DNA of 64,000 nucleotides from Zychaea mexicana. Taxonomy: Eukaryota; Mucoromycota; Mucoromycetes; Mucorales; Lichtheimiaceae. Numbering within the stretch: position 1 is the stretch's first letter; each line of letters starts with the position of its first letter. Under the pieces are notes generated by a model. The model was not told the DNA's origin and did no database searches. It saw nothing but the letters and a program-made list of their open reading frames with translations. Location of the stretch: the NCBI RefSeq assembly GCF_025766255.1, contig NW_026516724.1, positions 124,001 through 188,000 on the forward strand, written 5' to 3'. Positions 24,036-33,972 of the stretch are shown in pieces. The translations under genes and the position numbers were made by a program.

Positions 24036-25412
24036 AAATTTATAAAAACAAAATGGTTCAGGACATAATACCAAAACTTTAAGCCCTGGCAAAACTAAAA
24101 AATCTAAGAGTAAATCTTTGAAGTTTTTAAATAGATAAGATTGTCTAATTTAATTTAAACAATCTAATTTAGTATAGAAGAGATTAATACCTAAAGTTTA
24201 ATTTATCATAAAATAAATTTGATTAATTAAGCACATAAGTGTTTTAAAGGCTTGATACATAAGTACCCAAGTATTTTTTTTCTTACATAACGTAGAAACG
24301 ACTTGATCAACTTATCCATATCATCCAATTCGTTACATGTTGATGTATGCTTTTCGTCTTCGTCTTCTTCGTCATTATCCACCTCTCCACTATTATATCC
24401 GCTTTCTGAATCAAGGATTCTGCGTACTCGTTTTCCAGCTTGTTTCGAGGCACTTTGGATAGCTTTTAGTCCTTGTACGTGGGAGCTTTGTAAAGTATCT
24501 CGTTATAGAAGCATGAAAGTGAGAGTGAGTAAAAAAAATCAATATGTTGAAGTGTAATGTAGTGGATATTAGATGAATAAATATGCAAAATTTACCAATT
24601 ATTTCAACTCTTGTAGATGCTTTGTCCATGTTTTCTTGCAGAATTTCGATGGTCTTGTAGATACAGCAAACAAAAAATAATAATAACAATAACAAAGTAT
24701 TAGCTTTTGAAAAATATATACCATCCAATGTCTAAAGATAAACACCTTATATTCAGGTCAGGTCGAAATTCACACACTGCCATGACAAACTGGTTCTTCC
24801 AATGATTAAAATATCCCTAGGGCATTGTGATTGATGTCGATGTAGAAAGATATGCAAGCTGGTCTGCATTCTTGGTGACAAAACCGATCATTGAGGGGTT
24901 CTTGGTTTTTTTAATGTAGTTGTGCAATTCTGCAAAAGATAAGGATCAATAAAATAGCTACAACGTAAAATAAAAAAAAATTATGCTTACCATCATATCC
25001 AACATGTGCTCCCACGTTGAAGGCAAGATGCTTGCAAGTGTTAAACAAAGAAAGAGTTGGCTACGTGACTTGATACACTCTAGCAAGTTGTAGAAGGGGA
25101 ACGCGGCATTACTGCAGACCTACAAATTTTACTTCGCATTAGTCCTCTACTTTTGGATTATAGGGTCCTGTGACCAGTAAACTATTTGCAACATAAAAGA
25201 AACAGAGCTGCTCGAGCGACCAAATTTCCCTTGCGTAGACCAAATTTTTACATATAGGAGTTTAAACATCCGTTACACATGTCCCCACTACTATCTTCAC
25301 TCCTTCGGTTGACTAAACGTCTCCCCACACCGATTTCCAGATTTTTCCTTACAAACTGTAATTTCTTGCGTAGACTAAAAAAAAAGTGGAAGTGTAGTTC
25401 TTTATGTAGACC
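24036..25412 (-). repeat. unit 1 inverted-repeat arm, left
   Basis: This 1377-bp segment is the reverse complement of 26197-27578 with few differences. It spans about 225 bp of NUMT start, exons 4 to 1 of the repeated gene (minus strand) and the upstream flank to a shared GGTCTACATAAAGAACTACA-like end. Because it includes NUMT sequence, the inversion formed after the mitochondrial insertion. The Ser-rich plus-strand frame at 24303-24557 is a shadow of exon 4 read backwards. Confidence 0.85.
24287..25030 (-). pseudogene. exons 4-1 of the repeated gene, inverted partial copy
   Basis: On the minus strand this carries the same exon 1-4 layout as copy A: an exon 1-like end at GATATGATG before a GTAAGC donor, then ELHNYI..., then EIIDTLQSSR and the acidic DNDEEDEDEK stretch. 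It stops at the exon 4 donor, beyond which comes inverted NUMT DNA. Copy A's ATG is not conserved here (ACGTGGG replaces the start region). It cannot make the full protein. Confidence 0.6.
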
Positions 25413-26196
25413 AAAAAAAAATATAATAAAACTCTACTATCAGTGATAGCAAATACTCCATTGCGACTTGTCATCAGCTGCAAGCACAAGCACTCAAGAA
25501 TTACTTGAAACATTGCTGCGCCAGCTACTTCTTTACAAGAGCTGTATTTTACAGCAACATTGAAATGTATATATACTAGTAGCTCCTATGATATAGTAAC
25601 AATTATGTTTATATTTTATAACCTAGATACTATGGGTCTGGAGGCAAGAAAATAATCGCAAAAACACTTCAAGACATACTACTGGTACACAAGATCGATG
25701 CTGCGAATGAGCACATCAAACCGATGGATACTCCGGAATATATAGCCTCCCGCTCTTGTTCCAGAGGTCAGGATGCGCCTAGTTAGGGAAGATCTTGAGT
25801 CGCCTGTTGAGACAGAAGAAGATTGTGATTGCACCATTAGCCTAGCATAAGAACACAGTCCCCTTAGCAACATGGCGCTTCTCTACATGGAGCGTAGCGT
25901 TGACTACAGTTTTTTAAATATCCAGATGACGATGACTCAGACAGTGAAGATTAGGGCAACCAAGAGCATCATATACTCTAATAAATAAAAAGTAGGACCA
26001 TACTTTATCTTCTCCAATGTATCCCTATACACTTTCATTTAATCTTCTCTTTTTTTCTCTTTCTCTATACTCTTCTAATCAAAAAAGAAAAAGAATAATG
26101 TCTAGAAAAAGTTGTCAACCCTAAGTGGTAAATGGCTACCACTGGATATTATACCTCACTTACTGAACGTCACTATAAGGCAACATAATAAAGGTT
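25413..26196. other. unit 1 loop between inverted arms
   Basis: The 784-bp spacer between the arms recurs at 41289-42072. A plus-strand stretch near 25630-25780 reads like protein (YYGSGGKKIIAKTLQDILL, then HKIDAANEHIKPMDTPEYIA) before stops, so it is probably an exon remnant. The minus-strand frame 25679-25873 overlaps it and looks less protein-like. Nothing else was recognised. Confidence 0.4.
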
Positions 26197-27578
26197 GGTC
26201 TACACAAAGAACTACACTTCCACTTTTTTTTTGGTCTACGTAAGAAATGACAGATTGTAAGGAAAAATCTGGAAATCGGTATGTGGGGAAGTTTGGTCAA
26301 CCGAAGGAGTGAGGATAGTAGTGGGGACATGTGTAACGGATGTTTAAACTCCTATATGTAAAAATTTGGTCTACGCAAGGGAAATTTGGTCGCTCGAGCA
26401 GCTCTGTTTCTTTTATGTTGCAAATAGTTAGCTGGTCACAGGACCCTATAATCCAAAAGTAGAGGACTAATGCGAAGTAAAATTTGTAGGTCTGCAGTAA
26501 TGCCGCGTTCCCCTTCTACAACTTGCTAGAGTGTATCAAGTCACGTAGCCAACTCTTTCTTTGTTTAACACTTGCAAGCATCTTGCCTTCAACGTGGGAA
26601 CACATGTTAGATATGATGGTAAGCATAATTTTTTTTTATTTTACGTTGTGGCTATTTTATTGATCCTTATCTTTTGCAGAATTGTGCAACTACATTGAAA
26701 ATAACAAGAACCCCTCAATGATCGGTTTTGTCACCAAGAATGCTGACTAGCTTGCATATCTTTCTACATCGACATCAATCACAATGCCCCAGGGATATTT
26801 TAATCATTGGAAGAACCAGTTTGCCATGGCAGTGTGTGAATTTCGACCTGACCTGAATATAAGGTGTTTATCTTTAGACATTGGATGGTATATATTTTTC
26901 AAAAGCTAATACTTTGTTATCGTTATTATTATTTTTTGTTTGCTGTATCTACAAGACCATCGAAATTCTGCAAGAAAACATGGACAAAGCATCTACAAGA
27001 GTTGAAATAATTGGTAAATTTTGCATATTTATTCATCTAATATCCACTACATTACACTTCAACATATTGATTTTTTTTACTCACTCTCACTTTCATGCTT
27101 CTATAGCTAGATACTTTACAAAGCTCCCACGTACAAGGACTAGAAGCTATCCAAAGTGCCTCGAAACAAGCTGGAAAACGAGTACGCAGAATCCTTGATT
27201 CAGAAAGCGGATATAATAGTGGAGGAGAGGTGGATAATGACAAAGAAGACGAAGACGAAAAGCATACATCAACATATAACGAATTGGATGATGTGGATAA
27301 GTTGATCAAGTCGTTTCTACGTTATGTAAGAAAAAAAAATACTTAGGTACTTGTGTATCAAGCCTTTGAAACACTTATGTGCTTAATTAATCAAATTTAT
27401 TTTATGATAAATTAAACTTTAGGTATCAATCTCTTCTATACTAAATTTGATTGTATAAATTAAATTAGACAATCTTATCTATTTAAAAACTTTAAAGATT
27501 TACTCTTAGATTTTTTAGTTATGCCGGGGCTTAAAGTTTTGGTATTACGTCCTGAACTATTTTGTTTTTATAAATTTT
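26197..27578 (+). repeat. unit 1 inverted-repeat arm, right
   Basis: Partner of 24036-25412. It continues without a break into the rest of the NUMT at 27579, whereas the left arm ends after about 225 bp of NUMT. A transcript crossing both arms could fold into about 1.38 kb of near-perfect duplex with a 0.78-kb loop. Confidence 0.85.
26593..27325 (+). pseudogene. exons 1-4 of the repeated gene, copy B (5' half)
   Basis: Exon order and splice sites match copy A, but the copy is dead. The start-codon region reads ACGTGGG instead of ACCATGGG, and exon 2 has an in-frame TAG at 26748-26750 (GCTGAC then TAG, where copy A has CAG). The acidic exon 4 (DNDKEDEDEK) ends at the GTAAGA donor at 27326, and the intron is interrupted 33 bases later by the mitochondrial insertion. 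Exons 5-11 resume at 32740. Confidence 0.65.
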
Positions 27579-27736
27579 TTGATTTATAAAAACAAAAAGA
27601 AAATAGAATTCTAGATTCCGCCTGTAGGGGAGGGAATCTAGGGTCCTCCTAAATTCTTTTTCTAAACTAGCCCAGGCACTGAGTGCCTGGTGCCAAAACC
27701 ATGCTTAAGAGCGGGGATCTAGTTGTTAAGTGAGTA

Positions 27737-29214
27737 ATGGTTTTATTTGGAGTATTAACCATGATTTTAGCGATTGCCCTATTCTCCCTTCGAATCCCTA
27801 CAATTGATTTTAACTGAATTACTGTAATTTTATTACTTTTCTCTACATTATTATCATATAATACACTTTATATTGATTTAGTAGGTTCAGGAGTAAGTGT
27901 ATTCGGTGGATTATTTCAAGTTACTACAATTACTCAAAGTATTGATGTATTCATTTATCTATTAGGAGCCTTAGTGCTTTTATTAGGAGAAAACTCCACT
28001 TTAGTAAGTAAAGGTAAAGGATTATCAGTACTAGCAGAATATCCTCTTATTGCATTATTTTCTATATTAGGTATGAGTAGTTTAATTTCAAGTAGTGACT
28101 TAGTTTCTATGTTCCTATCTATTGAACTATAAGTTTTGCTGTTTATATTTTAGCGACTATTTATAGAGAATCTGAATCAGCTACAGTTGCAGGATTTAAA
28201 TATTTCTTATTAGGAAGTTTATCTTCAGCTTTGATTTTATTAGGAAGTAGTCTATTATATGGTTTCACAGGACTAACTAGTTTTGAAGGATTATATATGC
28301 TATGTTCAACTACAACAGTTAACCATGCTATTGAAATTAGTGTATTATTAATGGTTATAGGTTTATTATTCAAAGTATCAGCAGCTCTCTTCCATAGTTG
28401 GGCTCTAGATGTTTATTTATAGTGTACCAACTGTAGTAACAGCTTGGTTGACAACTATGCCTAAAGTCTCCTTATTAGTATTTATTTTAGAATTCCAAGG
28501 ATTTACTCAATTAAGGAATTGGTCTTCATGGACATATTTACTATTAAAGTATTAATTAGTTCTTTATTATCATTAGTGATTGGTACTATTGGAGGATTAG
28601 CTCAATATAGACTTAAACGATTATTAACATTTAGTACTATTTCTCGTGTTGGATTCTAATTATTAGCATTAGCTATTAATAGTGAAGAATCAGTAGAATC
28701 ATTTTTATTCTATCTAGTTCAATATTCATCAACAAATGTAAACATATTCTTCATTTTGATTGCCTTTGGATATTTATTACAAACTAAAGGATTATCAACA
28801 TATTCACCAGTTCAATATATTAATCAACTTAAAGGTCAATTTAAAACAAATCCTTTACTTAGATTAAGTTTAGCTATTTGTTTATTCTCTATGGCTAGTA
28901 TTCCTCCATTAGTAGGATTCTTTGGTAAACAGATGGTTTTATATGCAGCTACTCATAATGGTAATTTCTTCTTAGCTTTAGTAGCAGTAGTAGTAAGTGT
29001 AGTAAGTGCAGCTTATTATTTAAGAGTTATTGAAGTAATTCATTTTGATCCTTTAAATGTTACTGAAACAGTTGAAACAAATAAAGGAGAATTAACAACT
29101 TCAAGTAGTTTAGTAATTGCAACTATTACTCTTCTACTTATTTTCTTTATTTTAAATCCAATACTATTATTAAATAGTGTACACTTACTCACTTTAAATC
29201 TATTCTATTGGTAA
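27737..29214 (+). pseudogene. nad2: mitochondrial nad2 (NADH dehydrogenase subunit 2) in NUMT 1
   Basis: The sequence matches complex I subunit 2 over its full length of about 490 codons: ALFSLRIPTIDFN near the start, [75 protein letters not shown] and a C-terminal [16 protein letters not shown] stands for Trp (DFN then TGA), as in mould mitochondrial code. It is not functional here: there is a frameshift after SMFLSIEL (28130), damage after LDVYL (28420), and stops at KVLIS-like and GF positions near 28553 and 28658. These lesions are shared with NUMT 2. Confidence 0.85.
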
Positions 29215-29252
29215 TAAGTACATTAACATTACTTGTTTTATTTATTCCAGTA

Positions 29253-29635
29253 CAGTGAACCCCGCTTTTTGCACCCCCGTTTATTACAGATCCCCACTTA
29301 TTACAACTTTTTTGAGCAGATTCCCGCTTAATACTTAGTAAAATTGCAGATTCCTCAGTTTTTGCAGATTGCAACTTGGAAATCGGACCTGTAATTTCTC
29401 GCTTCAGCCTTATATATTGTATATTAATCTCAAGCTTCAGAGACAGTGAGACTCGAACCAGTGACAAAAGAGATACACTATTGTATTCTATTATTTAAGA
29501 GCTTTAAACTAAATAAGGAAAGATGTGATTGCCAGCTTATCGATCCACTTGTGTAACATATTCACATTTTACAGTTCCTCAGATTTTGCAACTTTTTGAC
29601 GGTATTCCCACTGTTGCAAAAACGGGGATTCACTG
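29253..29635. mobile_element. pogo-like MITE in nad3 of NUMT 1 (383 bp, TA duplication)
   Basis: Ends begin CAGTGAACCCCGCTTTTTGC and finish with the complement (AACGGGGATTCACTG). TA flanks both sides and removing the element joins CCAGTA to TTAGC of nad3. CAGT termini with TA duplications are typical of pogo/Tc1-mariner elements. The interior contains a B-box-like GGTTCGAGTCTC on the minus strand (29446-29457) also found in the second MITE. The same copy is in NUMT 2 (46540 to 55523), there split by the 8.6-kb transposon. Confidence 0.8.
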
Positions 29636-29721
29636 TATTAGCTGTAGTTTTATTATCATAGTAGCAAATCTATTATTAGCTGTTAATAAACCATATAGTG
29701 AAAAAGTATCACCTTATGAGT

Positions 29722-29952
29722 TAAACCTATGCTCCATTAATAAGTAATTATTGAATTGATAATTCCAGTACATGCGGGAATATCCTAAAGATAAAGATAC
29801 TATTATAGTAACAATTCTTTATATATTACAATAGACAATCCATAAGTAATTATAAATAACTTTAGAGACTACAATGGAAATTCCAAATATCAAATCTTTT
29901 TTTATTTGGAATATAATATAGTCCATACCTTTTTGAAAAAAAAGAATATATA
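29722..29952 (+). other. group I intron 1 of nad3 (nuclear copy)
   Basis: The 231-bp insert splits the conserved YE-C-GF segment. It follows a T and has GAGACTACAA and ATATAGTCC, resembling the two strands of the group I P7 helix. The final base should be G: NUMT 2 has GGTGGG at the junction, while NUMT 1 reads AGTGGG, so the conserved terminal G has mutated here. No endonuclease is encoded inside. Confidence 0.65.
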
Positions 29953-30139
29953 GTGGGTTTACACCATTAGGAGATGCTCGACAAAAATTTAGTGTTCAAT
30001 TTTATTTTGTAGCAATTCTATTTATCGTATTTGACTTAGAGGTTCTATTCTTATTCCTATTTGCAGTATCTCTATATGAAATTTCTTCTTTAGGATTCTG
30101 GGTAGTTATTTTCTTCTTAATTATCTTAACAATTGGGTA

Positions 30140-30422
30140 AACAAGCCCTAATAACATTAATGTTATTATTAATCTTATTATATGCTGGAAAATCCTTAAA
30201 GACTGTAATACCTTATTGGTAATAATTTACAGTATTGGATAATCAGCAGGATATAAATTATCCTCAGAGACTACAAATAAGACATTCATAATGAATGAAG
30301 AAATAGTCCCATCCATGATAAAAATTATGGCGGTATAATCCGGAGTTATTTTTAATCTCATTGAGCAGTATTGTTATAACCAAATGATTAATGAGATTTT
30401 TGATCCTTAACTTAAGATATTG
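30140..30422 (+). other. group I intron 2 of nad3 (nuclear copy)
   Basis: The 283-bp insert lies between LTIG and FVYEWSKG. It follows a T and ends in G, as group I introns do, and contains AGAGACTACA and AATAGTCC P7-like halves. Removing it restores the nad3 reading frame exactly. Confidence 0.7.
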
Positions 30423-30729
30423 TTGTTTACGAGTGGTCTAAAGGAGCTTTAAAATTTGCTAAAGATCCTTCACTTTCAAAAATCAACCTATAAATATTAC
30501 TTTTTAAATAAGGTCATATAGTACTTAGTATTATATGGCCCCCTTAATCCACTCAATTACAATATTGTCTGTGTTATAATATATAAGTGGACAAAATATG
30601 GATAACAACTAATAGATAATAACTAAATAAACTATTACCTAAATTTTTACATAAACTAAGGAATAATAAATTTAAATAATGTTAATTAGTCATTATTTAT
30701 TTAATGAATAGAATAATAAATTACTTAAT

Positions 30730-31479
30730 ATGACAAACATTGATTTACACACTTATTTAAACGAATTAAAACCTGAGTACATTTATTTAAACAGTTCAAC
30801 TGAAAAATTAAAAATATTAAAAGAATTAAAATATATTTCTGGAATTTATCTATGGTACAATAATATTACAGATAATTATTATATTGGTAGTGCTAAGGAT
30901 TTATCTAATAGATTAGCTAGATATTATAGACCTTCTGAATTAATTAGAATTAAAGGAAGTTTAATTCATAGAGCTTTATTAAAATATGATCATGAAAATT
31001 TCTCTGTTTATATTTTAGAAACTTGTAATTCATCAGAATTAATTACAAGAGAACAAAATTATATTAATTTATTAAAACCTATTTATAATATTTTTAAATT
31101 TGCTCATTCTAGTCAAGGTTATATGCATAATGAAGAAACTCGAAAAATTATGAGTCAAATTAAAAAAGAAGATCCTAAATTAATAGAAAGAATCTTAGTT
31201 TTAGCTGAAATTAATAAAGGTAAAAAACGTTCAGAAGAATTTAAAAAATTAAGAAGTGAATTAACTAAAGGCTATAATAATCCTAATTTTGGAAAAGGTA
31301 ATTCTGTTATTGAATATGATATTGTTAATAATAAAATTAAAATTTATTCATCAGTAAGTAATGCTGCTAAAGCTCATAATACAGGTAGGAATTCTATTAG
31401 ATATTGTATTAATAAACAAAATTTATATAAATCTCAATACAAGTTTAAATATTTTGATTCTTTTGAAGATAATGATTAA
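30730..31479 (+). CDS. GIY-YIG homing endonuclease frame (mitochondrial origin), open
   Basis: 249 residues, uninterrupted. The GIY-YIG nuclease core is at about residues 38-120: SGIYLWYN, then NYYIGSAKDLSNRLARYY (both signature tripeptides, with the catalytic Arg in the second helix), HRALLKYDHENFSVYIL, and the catalytic Glu in TREQNYINLLKPIYN. The C-terminal half has short helical NUMOD-type DNA-binding repeats (NEETRKIMSQIKK, then SVSNAAKAHNTGRNSI). Such proteins cut intronless alleles and spread group I introns. It lies after nad3 rather than inside a visible intron. Codons are extremely AT-rich. In the nucleus it is presumably silent; its twin at 56619 is riddled with stops, so the open frame may just be chance or recent arrival. 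Confidence 0.8.
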   Translation: MTNIDLHTYLNELKPEYIYLNSSTEKLKILKELKYISGIYLWYNNITDNYYIGSAKDLSNRLARYYRPSELIRIKGSLIHRALLKYDHENFSVYILETCNSSELITREQNYINLLKPIYNIFKFAHSSQGYMHNEETRKIMSQIKKEDPKLIERILVLAEINKGKKRSEEFKKLRSELTKGYNNPNFGKGNSVIEYDIVNNKIKIYSSVSNAAKAHNTGRNSIRYCINKQNLYKSQYKFKYFDSFEDND

Positions 31480-31912
31480 AATTTTAATTTATTTTTAGTC
31501 TATGCCTCGCAAACCTGGGTCATTAATTAATGACCCTCTTATAATTAAAGGGATTAGAACCCCTCTAAATTTGTACAATTAGTAATAAATAAATCTCTCC
31601 TCACAATAAATACCTATAATTAGATGAAGAGTAAAAATGTGTATTAAACCTTTAATAAAATTAGACGCAGGGTGGGAACTTACCCGCAGGTGACCCGTAA
31701 GCCTTAAAACCTATAAAAACTAGGAGAGGGGTGGATATTTGTTTAAATAATCTTTATTAAAAATCTACAAAATAATTGATTTATGCAATTCCTCTGAGTT
31801 TCATATATATACAAGTTGATATAATTAATACCTGAGAAAGGAAAATAATAATGTAAAAATATGTATTACTATGGTTTACTAATTTTAAATAATTATTAAT
31901 GATAGGTAATAA
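31480..31912. other. mitochondrial noncoding segment in NUMT 1
   Basis: AT-rich DNA with GC-richer islands, such as GACGCAGGGTGGGAAC near 31670 and inverted GGGTCATTAATTAATGACCC near 31526. These look like structured mitochondrial spacer or RNA. A tRNA T-arm-like GGGGTTCTAATCCC occurs on the minus strand (near 31545), but no complete cloverleaf could be drawn, so no tRNA is called. The region recurs at 62428-62840. Confidence 0.45.
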
Positions 31913-32705
31913 CTATTTAGGAGCTTTATTAATATATTGATCTCCATATAATTTAGTATAATAGTTAGTAATTAAACCCATTAGAGCAGATGAAGTAGCA
32001 AAACTAAATAACATAGTACCAGTACTACAGTGGTCCCCCGCTTTTTGCAGCAGCGGTTTTTGGTGGAAAAAAACTGTAAAAAGTGGGGAACTGCAAAAAG
32101 TGAGGATAAGTATGAGATGTTACACAGACTGAGTCTATAATGTCAATCAAGTGTCAATGATAGTAAACTAATTAAAAGTGTCGGTGCTGTGCTGAGGTTA
32201 CTTATTATAACTCAACTCTTATATAAAAGGCTATTGTCTCACTCTTGATGTTTATATACTGCACTATCAGCACCTCCACACCACTATAGTAAAAGCGAAA
32301 TACCAAAAGCTTACTGAATAGTAAAACGATGCTATTTATCAACATTACATGTAGATGTCACTGGTTTGAGACTCTGTGTCCCAGGCTCCCAAGTTAATAG
32401 CGGAAAACTACAGGTCCCCATTTTTGGCCTGCAAAATGCAAAAAGTGAGGAAACTGCAATTTTATTAAGTGATGAGTGGGTGTGCTCCAAAAAAATCTGC
32501 AAAAACTGAGGATCTGCAAAAAGTGGGGCTGCAAAAAGCGGGGGACTACTGTAAAAGATGCAAAAAAAGGATAATTAACAGATTCATTTATATGTAAAGC
32601 TTCTAAATCAAATAAAGAAGCTTTTTTAATATCAAGTGAATTTAATGTATTATCTTCTAATTCTGTTTGGGACTCTAAATTTCTATTCTTAAATGCTTCA
32701 TTTGC
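31913..32705 (-). pseudogene. C-terminal part of an unidentified mitochondrial-type gene, split by a MITE
   Basis: Read leftward and with the MITE at 32028-32551 removed, the frame is open: SLFDLEALHINESVNYPFF, then ATSSALMGLITNYYTKLYGD, ending KAPK and a stop at 31913. Removal of the MITE plus one TA keeps the frame exactly, confirming the MITE boundaries. Base composition is mitochondrial and a membrane segment is present. I could not identify the gene. Its N-terminus is cut off by the NUMT edge at 32705. Confidence 0.5.
32028..32551. mobile_element. pogo-like MITE in the mitochondrial-type gene of NUMT 1 (524 bp, TA duplication)
   Basis: Ends begin CAGTGGTCCCCCGCTTTTTG and finish with the near-complement (CGGGGGACTACTG), with TA on both sides. 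Internal subterminal repeats restate the GCAAAAAGTGGGG theme several times. The unit 2 counterpart at 62959-63482 has the same length. It shares terminal style with the 383-bp MITE, suggesting mobilisation by one pogo-like transposase, which is not present in this window. Confidence 0.8.
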
Positions 32706-32739
32706 CTCTTTTGATCTCTTATATGAACTTCTCTTACAG

Positions 32740-33341
32740 ACAAACGGACAACGTATAGTTGACGAAGAAAAAGCTTTTGTAAAACGAATGATGGACAGAA
32801 AAGAGACAATAAGAGACCAATTGCTTGGGGTGGCTGCCTCAAATCTGTTACTTCAAGATGGTTGGAACAACTGAACAGACATATTTACCAAGTAATGTTT
32901 GCTCATTTTTTTTTGTATCGCATGACTTTTGAGATGAATAAGAGCAAACAAGACTGACTTTATCATTCCATTCAAAATAGACTGTGTTTGTCCAGCATTG
33001 CCAACCTTATCTCGCCTGAATCCCTAAGCTTTTTACGAACCATTCTGACACCATCTCAATTAAAATCTTTGCAGACAACTAGTATACCATCCTTACAAGG
33101 ATTATCAGAAGAGTGTCTTGTAACATTTGATGAACTGATAAACAATAGGTAAAGTAAAAAGGAGAAAAAAAGTAGTAAGGTTTATGGTACCGAACGTTCT
33201 AAGATTGTATAACTTTATTCTTAGCACGATTCTTGACAGTGATGGCATAATGGAGAATATCCACAAGTTGCAAGCAACATTCTGCCGAAAAAAAACAAGC
33301 GACATGTATAAAATGTTGAGCATTCTTCAACATGTATAAGT
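32740..33341 (+). pseudogene. exons 5-7 of the repeated gene, copy B
   Basis: Continues copy B after the NUMT. Exon 5 reads TNGQRIVDEEKAFVKRMMDR, then KETIRDQLLGVAASNLLLQD, with the Lys/Glu codons intact where copy A is frameshifted. Exon 6 includes CLSSIANLISPESLSFL, and exon 7 STILDSDGIMENIHKLQ. The exon 7 donor is mutated from GT to AT (CATGTATAAG), and a TGA follows DGWNN as in copy A. The next intron holds the transposon insertion at 33409. Confidence 0.6.
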
Positions 33342-33410
33342 ACTATAGGAAACTGCGAAGAAGAAGAAAAAGGATACTAAACTAACAACAAACATATCAT
33401 ATTACTATAG

Positions 33411-33776
33411 AGGACATTCAGCTACATCAGACTTTTTAAAAATATTTATTTATACATTATTTTATATACAACATAATTTATGATCTATTTTTTTAACGTT
33501 TTTATTATTTTTTTTTTAAATGTTAAGACTTCTAATATATCACATGACTTTTTTATTTATTTATTTTTATTATTCAATAATAAATTATGAAAAAGAAAAG
33601 TAATAAAAAATTGTTAATTATTTTTCAACTTTTTGGGGTCATGTGATATATTAGAAGTCTTGGCATTTAAAAAAAATAAAAATAAAAATATTAAAAAAAT
33701 AGATCATAAATTATGTTGTATATAAAATAATGTATAAATAAATATTTTTAAAAAATCTAATGTAGCTGAATGTCCT
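33411..33776. repeat. foldback palindrome, 366 bp
   Basis: AGGACATTCAGCTACAT at the left is matched by its complement at 33760-33776, and the complementarity continues inward for about 150 bases through very AT-rich DNA to a short loop near 33570-33620. It has no coding capacity. Such structures are foldback MITEs and are unstable during cloning. Confidence 0.75.
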
Positions 33777-33972
33777 CCTTGATAATAATTTGTATATTAT
33801 TTTATAGAAAATCTTAATATTTTTTGAAAAGGAGGATATCCTGACATAATCTAAACATTAATATCTCAAATAAATTATAAAATTTAACTGTTTTTAAATA
33901 CTTATCTATTATTAATGTTTCATTAAAGCTTTCTTGCCACACCTATTCATTGTATGTTTCATCATAGTTTTT

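Larger units (their letters stand above)
29211..30493 (+). pseudogene. nad3: mitochondrial nad3 with two group I introns, in NUMT 1
   Basis: nad3 starts in the last bases of nad2. Exon 1 (29211-29721, minus the MITE at 29253-29635) reads STLTLLVLFIPV, then LLLAVNKPYSEKVSPYE, with a one-base shift near 29660. Exon 2 (29953-30139) reads [18 protein letters not shown], then FLIILTIG. Exon 3 (30423-30493) reads VYEWSKGALKFAKDPSLS and stops. Subunit 3 is a membrane part of mitochondrial complex I. The MITE and frameshift make it a pseudogene in the nucleus. Confidence 0.8.
18958..32705. repeat. tandem unit 1 (13.75 kb) of the repeated locus
   Basis: Unit 1 begins at the shared CTCTTTTGATCTC inside intron 4 of copy A and ends where the same sequence recurs at 32706. 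It contains exons 5-11, a spacer, inverted arm, loop, forward arm and NUMT. Matching features of unit 2 lie 15,875 bp further on between its first and second transposon insertions (for example the arm starts at 24036 and 39912). Subtracting the four transposons, unit 2 is about 13.77 kb, so the two units are collinear. Confidence 0.85.
27359..32705 (+). other. NUMT 1: mitochondrial DNA inserted in the gene's intron 4
   Basis: Between the intron sequences ACTTGTGTAT and CTCTTTTGATC, which lie six bases apart in copy A (18952-18957), sit 5.35 kb of very AT-rich DNA. It holds nad2, nad3 with group I introns, an intron-type GIY-YIG endonuclease frame and part of another mitochondrial-type gene. 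The first 370 bp are mitochondrial spacer with hairpins (CCAGGCAC/GTGCCTGG near 27682). The target lost about six bases and no target repeat exists, as expected for end-joining capture of organelle DNA. Two pogo-like MITEs later inserted into it (29253-29635 and 32028-32551). Confidence 0.85.

Noticed and set aside
24303..24557. Ser-rich frame (also at 40179-40433, and minus-strand forms at 27052 and 44340)
   Set aside because: Reverse-strand shadow of the acidic exon 4 of the repeated gene; GAAGAC codons read backwards give Ser runs.
31500..31620. Possible mitochondrial tRNA on the minus strand (T-arm-like GGGGTTCTAATCCC)
   Set aside because: No matching acceptor stem, D-arm and anticodon arm could be paired around it, so a tRNA is not supported.
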